Shown: in pieces, positions 10,943 through 21,400 of the stretch
How the letters are laid out: the number at the start of each line of letters is the position of its first letter
How positions within the stretch are numbered: the stretch's first letter is position 1
Origin: Auanema rhodensis
Lineage: Eukaryota > Nematoda > Chromadorea > Rhabditida > Rhabditidae
Reading direction: 5' to 3'
DNA: 64,000 nucleotides
Assembly: GCA_964057225.1 (NCBI GenBank)
Contig: OZ059894.1
Location: 13,960,131 to 14,024,130 of the forward strand
Made by a program: the position numbers and the translations under genes
Notes under the pieces: model-generated
The model's input: only the letters and a program-made list of their open reading frames with translations
What the model was told of the DNA's origin: nothing
The model's database searches: none

Positions 10943-13032
10943 TTATATAATGAAGGAATTGTCCAATCCCATATCACTGTTTGTTGAATCTTTGCAGATT
11001 TTATTTATTATTGAAAGCCTTTCTTTACATTCCAGAGATGATCGGAAAAGTTTCAAACGTTCGATAATTGTAGTGAAGTATGTGTTCTAAATATTAGTTT
11101 ATATATAATTTTCGAGTAAAATGTCTTGCTTACAGTTCCTAATGTGTAACAATTTGACGAGAATTTATCCAATATTTGGTTGTAGCATTGTACTTCTTCT
11201 TCACTATTATTATGAACATTGGCTTCTACTGATACACTCGTTCTATTGAAAGTCATTTCAATCTTAGATATCAAATCATTGGCTATTTTTCTCCCCTAGA
11301 ACGAAATGTTGTAGCAGATCCTTGTACCTACCATACTCACAAGGATAAGTTTATCCCATTTACTCTTTGCTTGTTTCCGTTGTTCATCAGTTTTTGCTAG
11401 CTTTATCATCCATTTAGCAGTGTACATAGGAATATCGGTAACAGGCATTGTCAACAAATCACTCTCTGCACTCAAGCTCTAAAAACATTATTTTTTATAT
11501 ATACGAAACGTTTTAAACTACGTCTTGTAATGTGGTATATTGCTTTCTATGCAGATCCGGCTCACTTGTTGATTCCTGAAATAATGCTCTTTTTCACTCT
11601 CTCTTTATCATGACAATGTTTACATTTATGCTATTAGTGCTCTCTTGTTCCATGAGATTATTCTGTTTTTCATAACCTTGGAAGTAAAAAACGAGTATAT
11701 CACGCACACTTTTATTTCCAAAGCCCACAACAGTTGATCTGAACGAATGTTTTGAATGTTAGTAAAGCGATACTTACTGCGCAACATTTTTTTTAACTTT
11801 ACTATACTGATCATCAAGAGTAATACGCCGAATATTGTTCTATAATTTATATTCTATTCTGTGCAAATGATAATTCAGAGCTGATAACCTGTTCACTGTT
11901 AAGCATCCAAGCAATACTGAATTCATCAGCATAGCAGATTCCCTTATAACAATTCGTAGCATAAGAATTTTGTGACGAGCTTGATGCTGCTAAGGCAAAA
12001 ACTATAATTTATGTTATTAAGCAACACAGAAGTATTTGTTTTTAATATTCAAAACCTTTAGCATCATTTTCAAATCCTTCTAATAAAGATGCTGCATTAC
12101 AGGCTTCAATATATATAGATATATGTCTACAGTTTGCTTGAGCAACCAATTGACGTAGTTTTGGCTTGGTTAACTAAAGTTTCAAAGCTCTTTTATCCAC
12201 ATTCAATATAGAAGTCTTACAAATTCACCGCTTGGCATGCCGAGAATTCCTCCACTTCCATGATCGGTATAGTATAGGAATATATGATCGTTTTTAGTGC
12301 TTAAAAATATATGTTTCTTATAAACTAAATCAGAGAATAACCTTTCGATTACGCGACCTGTACCTATAAATCTAACTTCGCTTTTCTGGCCACGCAAAAC
12401 TGCTGACAAGACACCCACATTTACGTCATTACCCCTAAAAGAAGTGATGATATGGAAAAAAGAAAAAGCGGACCTATAGTCAATTTTTAAATCTTTGTAG
12501 TAGTCCTGACCGTTGGGTGAGGTTTTAATTTGACCCGGAAATGGATTCCTATAATTAAAAAATATAACTTGTTCCTATGACATTGAATGTGTATTACGCT
12601 GTATTATTTGCAATATCATCATAAGCCATTGTTATTATATTATTCCTAGGAATTCCTTTCTGAATCAAAAGGTGATAAGCTCTAGCAACATCCGCCTAAA
12701 AATATGATTCAACTAGTTAATAGAAGATCTTAATGATACCTGGTGTCTATAGTTCTCTATACCTCTCGATCCTGCTACAAGCAACGCGTATACATTTAAG
12801 TTCGAGTAGTCTTCGCTGTAAATGCTTGTGTAAAATATAAGATTTCAATTTGAACATACCTATTTGGGGATTGTTTCTTAAATACAAAAAAAAATAAAGA
12901 AAGACCAACTAGTAAAAGAATAAATAAAGGAAGTAAGCTGTAAAATATTAAAATACAGCACCTAGATTTAGTTTTCTTATTTTTCTTAGGTGAAGTTTGG
13001 GTTTCCGTAGGATTTATAATAATTTTTCCCAT
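10943..13032 (-). CDS. Legumain-type asparaginyl endopeptidase (peptidase family C13) with N-terminal signal anchor
   Basis: Cysteine protease that cleaves after asparagine, normally lysosomal. It begins MGKIIINPTETQ at 13032. Instead of a plain signal peptide it has a lysine-rich tail of about 23 residues (KKNKKTKSRCC), then a hydrophobic helix (FYSLLPLFILLLVGLSLFFF), suggesting a type II membrane protein or a long signal anchor. The protease domain follows: YALLVAGSRGIENYRHQAD, AYHLLIQKGIPRNNIITM, the catalytic His in YYTDHGSGGILGMPSGEF and the catalytic Cys in YIEACNAASLLEGF (the usual motif is EACESGS, so Gly and Ser after the Cys are changed). A C-terminal prodomain with spaced cysteines (CYNQILDKFSSNC ... 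SLECKERLSIINKICKDS) separates it from GPI8 transamidase. TAA at 10943-10945. About eleven exons. C. elegans counterpart, from memory: T28H10.3. Confidence 0.88.
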
Positions 13033-13763
13033 GTTGAAAGTTATGTCCAGTTTTTCAGTGTGGACTTATATAATACTTAACTATGTATGATTATTAGCAT
13101 CTTAAGATAAAGGTCAAAATATTTTTTTAGGAATTGATAACGGAAATGTTATATTTATTGTTTAATTCTTGTATGATTGTTTATTTTAAGTTGATTATTA
13201 ACGATTTGTCAACAATTAATTGTTAAAGTATTACAGAGCATGAAGACAAGTTTATTCATATCTACCCGGTAATAAGAATTCTGAACAAGGAACATCATGG
13301 CAATAAACTAAAATACAAATAGCTGATAGTATTATCAAAACATATTTCAGAGTAATTGTCTTGGTATAATTATGTATTAGTAATATAATCTAGTATTAAT
13401 AAAAAAAAAGGATTTTTTCATGGGTCTCGCCAATATTATTCTATAGCTTACTGATATTGAAAAAAATTAGTTTTTATTTAAAAATGTTTTTCTTCGGGCA
13501 TGCTTCATATATGTTTTTCTGGTTTTTGAGAATGATGATATGCTTGAACTTCCAGAACAGACAGGTGAGAATACATAACAATTCACACCCATTGAAGAGG
13601 CTAAGCAGAATTCATCGGTATGCGCTGAAAATATTTGCATTACATTTCCTGTTTTTTTCCAGTATTTCTTTCATCTTGTTTAGACAGTTTGGTTAATGAT
13701 AAGAACGCGGAATATTAGAAACCTATCGGTTTAATTGAGGAGAGAACTCTGATTAATCTAAGA
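13033..13763. other. Intergenic, upstream of the legumain gene
   Basis: About 730 bases between the stop of the secreted Pro-rich gene and the legumain ATG, both on the minus strand. It is AT-rich, with a 79-codon plus-strand ORF at 13457-13696 that has no recognisable domain. It probably holds the 3' end of the upstream gene and the legumain promoter. Confidence 0.45.
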
Positions 13764-16617
13764 CTACATAACTTCCCGTTGTGATAGTGCTTCCTGTTTT
13801 AAATCAATAGCTAGTGCTCGTGTATATACATCGGGTAGCTGAGCTAATGAAGTTTCTAGTTCTGGCAATGAGATTGCATAGATCGTGGTGAGATGGCCGA
13901 GCGGTCTAAGGCGCTGGTTTAAGGCACCAGTCTCTTCGGAGGCGTGGGTTCGAATCCCACTCTCATCAGATATTTTTGCCATTTTCAGAAGTTGTTAAGA
14001 AACTTTGATTGATGGATTATGAATAGGTAAAGCTTACCAATGTAAGAAAAAAAGCCAGTGCCACAGATGGCATCAAAGTATATTCCCGTTTCTGTTTCTG
14101 CCGCTTGCTGCACTGCTCGTTTTGACGCATCTGCGTCATTCGGTACAATATTCTGAAAATCAGATTCTAAAGAGATATAGAAGTAAATTTATTACGTTTT
14201 GGATTAGTGTTCGTAAACGCATACTATTACATTTTTCTTCAGAAATAATTTGCCCATCATGTGAGCATTCGGCACACTGAAATAAAAAAACTTTGATTTG
14301 AAAGAAAGAATAAATTACGAACATCTTTATTCATTCCTAATGGAGGACCAAACATCTCATCATCATCATCTTCATCTTGAAGATCCCCATCTTCTAGTAT
14401 TGATTGAGTTGTATAACTGGTCGGAGCCATCGTTGTGTACATGCTCGTCATCATGGTCGTCATGAAATTCATATCAGGAGCCAATGGAGCTGGCGCAGGG
14501 TTATACGAAGGCATAGCTGGAAATTGTGGAGGCGCTGGCAAAGCTGGTTGTACAGCATTATATGCAGAATAACCATTTGGCATTGATTGTGGGCCGAAAG
14601 CTGGTATTGGATTATATGAACCGGGTGTGTTCATTGATGGCATCGGGGACTGTATAGAATTGTACTGTCCAAGTGGAGCTGGTGCTGGTATCCCATAACC
14701 AGGCAGTGAGCCAGAATAACTAGTAGGTGCATTGTAATCTGTAGAAGAAGCTCCATTCATAGCTGATCCTGCAGTGCCATAACTATGGAAAGTCATGCTT
14801 TGCGGTGCAGGTCCATTTTGAATGCCAGAAGATATGTACGGTGAAGCTGTTGCCTAAACAGAAAATATGAGACAAATATAAAACAGATTGATATTTTTTT
14901 TGCAAGTTTATAATTTTAAAAAAACTTGGCCCGACACGGACCGTAACTAGATGTACCGTTGCCGGTTCCGGAGTAAATTGCATTCCACTAGATGGTAAAT
15001 ATGCAACAGCTTGGTGATTCGCAGTTTTGTATGCATCTCGCTGGGGATTTAATCCATAAGTTCTAATTCATTCTTGTAAATTATCTTAACATAATCGGAG
15101 AGGCTTACTGCGGTAATTGAGCAGGTGCTCCGGCCATTCTATCAAATCTGAACGAAGCTTTCTCCATTCCAAATAGCGGAACAATCTACAAGAAAAAAGA
15201 GATTAAACAAAAAAAAAAGGAAGAAGAGATCTTTTCCATTTTATTTTGTATTTAATCTTTATGAACGCTGTTTAGAAGTCAGATATTCATATGAAACATA
15301 TGTAATCCAATAATCTTTTCTTTTCAAAGATATATGTATGTAGATATGTATATGATATGGGTTATTCATATTTCTAATAGAATATCTAGTTAAAAAGAGG
15401 ATATTTACTAGTCATTGTATTCACGGAATTTGTGTGAAAACTAGCCATATAAGCGACTAAAATCTGTTTGAGCAAATAGAACATAAGAGAATCAATCCAA
15501 ATAGGAAAAAAGTGAGAAACCATGAATTTTTCGATTTCATTATCTATTCGTTTCGTGTTCTGTGATCTCAAAAAAGGTAAAAAGAAGGATAAAGATTTCT
15601 ATATACATGTGTACATACATATCCTTGTATTCATCATTGAGTTTGGCTTATATGGTCTTTGAAACACTGTTAAAGTTTCCTACTTTTCCTTGCGGATCCT
15701 TTCCAAATGTTTGAATCTGTTTGGTTCCTTGTAAATTCCATGGCGTCTGTTTACGACTTAAAAGAAGCTGACGATTCTTGTCAATTACCAGTGGAGTTTC
15801 ATCATTAAATTGGAGAATTTCACTACCTAAATTAGTAATTAAACTAATTTATCAATATCGAAAAATACTTTCAGGAGTTGTTTTAGTTTGATCAGTTATT
15901 CGAACTACAGCTTCCGGTTTGGATTGACTGGAACGCCCTTTGAAGGCTTTGTATAATCGTTTTCGCCATTTACGGATAGTATCTGCTGTCTTTTCTGAGA
16001 CCATGCGCCCTTCCGACCTATGAATCGCAGAAGATTAAGTTAAATCAAATGAATAGAAAACCTCTTTTTTTCAATCTCCATTGGTGGTACTGTTGTAGTC
16101 ACAGTTGGAATTAACGTAGGAAATCTGGAGAACGTATCATCGCGGTGGAAACGATCGGAAATCCGACCTCTGGCTCCTAATCCTCCTAACTTCATATTAG
16201 GAATATCTAAACGGAAAGAAAATTAGAAAAAAATTGAAATATTTAATAACCTGTAGGTTTCGCTTGCATTTGAACATTATCATCGTTAGGCATTTCACTT
16301 GGTTCACTATCAAGCATTTCTAAGCTTTCTTTCTTTGTGCCAAAAAAGTTATTCAAATTATCCAAAAGTTTATTTTTCAAAAACGTCTGTAATTATGCAT
16401 ATAAGGTTTGCATTATTATGAATGAAGAGTATAAAAATAAAAAATGCATAACTTAGATTACCTTTGCTCCATATTGGTTATTGTTCATAGGAATTGGCAA
16501 ATCTTTTGCTCGAATATCAACGTGAGCAGTGGAATTATTAACAGAAGTAGAATTCATCTGAGTTGTAACTCGATGAATGATAAGAACAGTTGATAGGAAA
16601 AATAATAAGGTAGCCAT
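13764..16617 (-). CDS. Secreted Pro/Ser/Met-rich protein of unknown function
   Basis: Starts at ATG 16615-16617 with a clear signal peptide (MATLLFFLSTVLIIHRVTTQ). About eleven exons follow. Early exons contain LLDNLNNFFGTKKESLEM and a basic helix TADTIRKWRKRLYKAFKGRS. The large exon at about 14326-14856 is low-complexity, rich in Pro, Ala, Ser, Tyr and Met (IPAPAPLGQYNSIQSPMPSM), and ends in an acidic run (GDLQDEDDDDEMFGPP). A short cysteine module CAECSHDGQIISEEKC follows, then QQAAETETGIYFDAICGTGF. The last exon (13764-13861) is supported by a tttgccag-type acceptor and correct phase across the gtaagc donor at 14037; it reads ELETSLAQLPDVYTRALAID and ends REVM at TAG 13764-13766. I do not recognise the family; the make-up suggests a cuticle, matrix or other extracellular protein. 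Confidence 0.72.
13887..13968 (+). tRNA. tRNA-Leu(AAG)
   Basis: Complete 82-base type II tRNA: acceptor GGTGAGA/TCTCATC (one G-T wobble) with discriminator A, A box TGGCCGAGCGGTCTAAGG, anticodon stem CTGGT/ACCAG around loop TTAAGGC (anticodon AAG), long variable arm TCTCTTCGGAGG, and T arm GTGGGTTCGAATCCCAC with a perfect B box. No intron. It lies in the final intron (13862-14037) of the secreted Pro-rich gene, on the opposite strand. Confidence 0.97.
15189..15680 (-). other. Long intron of the secreted Pro-rich gene
   Basis: About 490 bases between the exon reading IVPLFGMEKASFRFDRM and the exon ending FGKDPQGKV. No domain or RNA gene seen in it; the 61-codon ORF at 15386-15571 has no recognisable content. 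Confidence 0.5.
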
Positions 16618-16739
16618 TACTTTTTCTGAATTGTTAGAGCTTCGGTCAAGCTTCTTCTAAATTTGATGAGTCTTCTGATACATAGAAACTGTTAGCAATC
16701 GTAACAATCAGCAAGTCGTCTCACTTCTTGCCTATGAAA

Positions 16740-17000
16740 AACCGTGAGAATTGGGCGGAACCTGAGGATGACCATAAATGGATCAAGTGGATGTTCCTCG
16801 TCGTGTGCACGTGCCGGCCGAATACAACTATATTGTACAAAAGTGATGTAGAGACGATGACGGCTTCGAGATCATAGCCGGTTTCCCTGTTTGTCATCTT
16901 CTGGATGAAGACAAAGAGGATGATGGCTATGAAGACGACGACAATAGTGTTGATGACTGACCGTCTAGATTATTAAGAAGGGGTCGTCATCACAAGCTAC
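16740..17000. other. GC-richer island upstream of the secreted Pro-rich gene
   Basis: About 50% GC in a 30% GC setting, with GATGACGGC- and GAAGACGACGAC-type purine strings on the + strand. Short ORFs occur in two frames (a 47-codon one from an ATG near 16733; a 45-codon acidic one ending at a TGA near 16960) but neither matches a known protein. Probably regulatory or untranslated DNA belonging to either flanking gene. Confidence 0.35.
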
Positions 17001-18400
17001 ATAAACTGCAAGGTATGAAGACATGAGATGCAGCTTAATGGTTGGAACTATAAGCGATCTCAGGACTTAAGCTTTGATTATGCCCAGCTTGAAAGAATAA
17101 CTTATTTCTCAGCCATTAAAGAAACATGATGAATAAGAAAAGATTAACTTGACATGTTTTGACTCAGATATTCAGCCATCTTTCTTCTCAATTCTATACT
17201 TGCAATATTTTCCTCTTTATAGTATATTGTTAAAGAAACTAGTTATCGAATGAATAACATAATAAAAAATAATAATGATAATCTCGATTTGGCAACTTAC
17301 AGAATCTGGATTGATCTTAGTCAAATGTTAAATACAAAGTACTAATTCCAGTTTTTAATATGAGAATTAGCAATCTAAAAGATTAAAAAAACAATATGAA
17401 TCTGTTTCTCACCATTGTGGATAACAGATCTTTTTTTTTCAGTTCACAACAGAGTTTGGTAAATCGGTATTTTCGGTCAAACGGACAACGCAATTTTTTT
17501 TCAAATAAGGATCCTAGGTTTTTTTTTTCTCTATCTTTTTTTCTCTTTCTTTTCCTTTATCTCTAAATATTTACATGTTTTCTTTTACTCTTATAACAAT
17601 CTACTAAAGCAAAAATAATAGATCTGAAAAAAAGTGACAAAATTGCAAACAAAAAGTGCTCAACTTGTTGCTCAGAACAAAATGTTCATTCTTCCATTTG
17701 GTTTTTTTGTTCTTCTCAAACAAATTATTCTAGTTTTTTGAAATTGCAAAGGAATAAAAGAAAATCCGGAAATATATGATTTTCTATATCAATAACAAGA
17801 ATGCTACTTTTGAAATATTTACAACTACGTGGTATAATTTTTCAGTGAAAAATTTTATTTTTGATCCTCAATCTTAATATGTTTTCTTTCTTTCTGATCT
17901 TTTAATATAATTGTCTGTTTTCTAATCTAATGAAAGGCATCTTATGACTTCAAAGCTTGAATATTTCTAAATTTTTTCACGAAATGTCCTGTTAAAATAC
18001 TAATTAAAATCTGAAAAGTAATGTGTTGATAATAAAACTTTGTTATAACTTTGAAATGTAATTGATGTACGAAATTTCAAATACTTTTTACTTCATTTGG
18101 AATTTACAATTTAATCGGATGTTTCTGGCTTTTTACAAAGATTTATATCTTTTCCTGTTCCCGCTTCTTGACAACCTTTTTATACATGAAGAAGCTTTTG
18201 AAATGTGATACTATCGTCATCTTGTTCAGCTGTTCTTTTCAATCATATTCGCTTCTTAGAATACTTCAGAACATTTCCGGACATTGTGAAGATTTTGAAG
18301 AACTCATATCTAGTCTTAATACAATATTTGAGATATGAGTTAAAGAATAGGTTGTTGTTATTAGTATTTTTCATCCTGGAAGCTCTTTTATTGCGAATTC

Positions 18401-18442
18401 ATTCACGTGTGATTGACGTTATTCACGTGCCCTCATTCACGA
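18401..18442. promoter_or_regulatory. Cluster of ATTCACG repeats with two CACGTG E-boxes
   Basis: ATTCACGTG occurs at 18401-18409 and 18421-18429, exactly 20 bases apart, followed by ATTCACGA at 18435-18442, with TGACGT between the first two. CACGTG is the palindromic core bound by several bHLH factors. This is a short-motif inference only. Confidence 0.35.
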
Positions 18443-21400
18443 TATTGTGTTTTTATTTCATTCTAATCTTTCATGCAGTTCGGTTGTGTTTTGTCCATTT
18501 TCATAGCTTTTGTTTTATTTGCTTCAAACACTTTTTATATCCTTTTGAACTTTTACTATATTGAATAATATGTATATGTATAAGTATTTGTATGTATATT
18601 GATAACTTGTTTTCCTTTTCTTATTTCTATCAGGACATCGAAGTTTGAAATACAAATTTACTAAACATCATTTATCTATATCTCTTAATATATAATAATG
18701 TAAATTTTTGTTGGAAACACTATTTGAATGATTTCAATTAATTTACTCACCTGAAATGTACTATTTGTTCTGAAAATTTCATATTTTTTTACTATACGAC
18801 CTTCGGATTCACATCTTCACCAATCCTATATCTAATAGTCTTCTTTTTCTGTGCGATTTCTATGGTTAATTTCTTTGAAATTAGCTGTCTATTTCTGTCT
18901 TGAATACAATTGGTCATGAAGCCAATTGACAGAAGGGACATGAGGCTTGATGACAGGCGACGACAAGGATGCTAGATGGTGACGAATACAAGAGTGATCG
19001 ATGGCATCGCCGACATCGTGATCGGCTAGGCTCCTCCGTCGAACAGCTAGAGAAAATGCTTATATGAGAGAGTTTGGAAAAACGGCAATGAGCGGTTACT
19101 ACACATTACAAATCTCAGAGGGTTAAAATAGTAGTCGTGAGCGAGTAAGCTACATTAGAATTTGAATCGAATTCTTGTTCAGATACCACCATCGTTATCG
19201 GCTCATTATCTGATCGGTCATTTCTAGTTTCTCGGAGAGTTCAAATGTGAATTACATTAGTAGATAGCTACATGATCGTCTTGCATCAATATCTCATTAG
19301 TTTGCATTTACAAATTGCGAACTCCATTGCGCAACTATACGCTTTTGGGAATTGATTGTAAAGTTAACCTAAACCATCAACCCTAAATCCTAAATCCTCA
19401 TTTTTGCTCTTTATCAAGTTTTTCTTTTTTGAAGTTGAACAACTTTCAAGAGACTTCTTTTCTATTTGTTCACTTAATTTATGTTAACTAGCTCTTAAGT
19501 GAAAAGCTGTAGTGGCTATATTTTATTCATCTATATCTTTACTTTTTGGTTTTTTCCTGACCCATGATACAGAAAAAGTACTTATGAACCAGAATACATA
19601 ATGTGTCTTATTTCAAAATATATGTACATATATCTAGACATGAAACTATAGAGCTTTCTAGAATATGACTTCAAGAGGGGAGGTCAACGGAAAGAAGATG
19701 CTGGTTGCATAGCGGATCTACTCTGAACAGACTGGGTATCTGCTCTTTGGCAGATACTGCTTGTCATTCCCCCCTCACTTCTTCCTTCTCTCTCTTTCTT
19801 CCGTGTTCTCTGATCATCTCGTTCATTCTCTTGCTCTATTTCGATCTTGCGTGACTCCGCCTTCTCTCGTATTCTCAACCTCCCCCTACCCTTCTTCCAA
19901 GTATATGCATGTGCCGATCAATTGTACTATGAAACAGCTGGCAACTCTCTCTTTCCCTCGAGCAAGTCTCCCAAGCCTCACTCTGTGTCTCTTTGATTTC
20001 CCCAATTCCTCTCTTATTTCGTCATCATCTACTTATTTTCAATTCACTGGACATGCTTGGTACTCACTAGGACTTGCTACGACCACCCGGACCGAAATTT
20101 ATTTTCTAAATCTAAATGTTTTTTTTTTAAATAAATAGTAGTCAACCCTACTATTAGGACTTACTATATGTTTATTCGAATTTTAATTACTATTACATAT
20201 TATTAAATATTACGATCGTTTATTACATATATTCAGAAGCTCCTTTGGTTCATTTCATTCAACTTGTTTTCCTAATTTACTTTATTGCCATCACATATTA
20301 ATCCATTCCTTCCATAACAATATATATTTTTGATAAAGCTCTCAAGTGAAAATCATTGCTTTAGTTTGTGAAAAAAAGATTTTACCCTGCTCTTTCTCTT
20401 TATAATGCCTTTTGATTAGAATTTATTAAGATAAAAGCGTTTGAAAACATTTTTTTTTGGAAATTCTAACACTTTAGTTATTCTATTCTTATCCTGAATC
20501 CATTAGCATGGCATTTGACTTCATTTTTGAAACCATATTACTTTCTATTCATACATGCTATATACCAATTCTTAATTAGCTAAGTTTTAGAACAAAATTT
20601 CATGATTTAGTTTCAAAAAATAGGTTATAGCAACTATTTCCATCCCAATATAACAGTTGTCTTTTCTAAATTCGTTGTCCAGTTGTAGTTTTTTTTCCAT
20701 CTCTACATGCAAACGCATACAAATCGTTTTTGTTACCTTTTTGTATTTTACATATAAAAAAGAGTTTCATCTCAAAACCTGTGAATGATACATGTCATTC
20801 CAAAACCTCTATTTCATTCTTTATCTTTCAAATCTTTCATAAAATTTTCATTGCGTCTTAGTTTTGGTCAATTGTGTTCATGGCTAACAATAGTTAAACA
20901 ACAACGAAACTATTTTTTCTGTTCTCAAAGATTGCTCTTGTTAATTTTTATTTGAAATTTTACATTTCAACTATGATAATATTTTTTAAACTAAATATTT
21001 AGATCCAATTAATTCATACATGTTGTATCACAAAAATATTTCTATATAAAGTATAGTAATCCATAAAATTTCTAACACACCACCTGTCGAATTCAGATGA
21101 AGACGTTATTCAAATCTGGCGAGGACGTCCTCTTTATCACGCTTTCTTATATTTCGACCCTACTCGTTCTTTCTCTGTTTCTGATTCCATTCTCTTTCTC
21201 CCTTTCTCTCTTCAGCCCTTTGCTCTCATAAGTCTCAAACAATGCACATCATGTTCATTGTGCTTCCATCGTCTATCCAAATTCAATTCCACAACTTCAT
21301 CTTACTCTCTTTCTGTTCGTTTCTAGAACAAGGAATAGAAGTGAAATTCGAAGTGGAAGAAAGCTGCTAAATAAATGAGTAGCGATGCTCAAACATACTA

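Noticed and set aside
10943-13032. GPI8/PIG-K transamidase instead of legumain
   Set aside because: Both are C13 peptidases, but the C-terminal cysteine-bearing prodomain and the motif context fit legumain; GPI8 lacks this region.
13725-13740. GGTTTAATT resembling the start of the SL1 spliced leader
   Set aside because: Only about nine bases match; the rest of the leader and the Sm site are absent.
13867-13982. Minus-strand peptide reading ESGIRTHASEETGALNQRLR
   Set aside because: This is the well-known false peptide from translating a tRNA-Leu gene. Only the downstream part (13764-13861) is accepted as an exon.
19761-20138. 125-codon plus-strand ORF
   Set aside because: Reading of a polypyrimidine stretch (Ser, Leu, Pro, Phe); no domain and no splice context.
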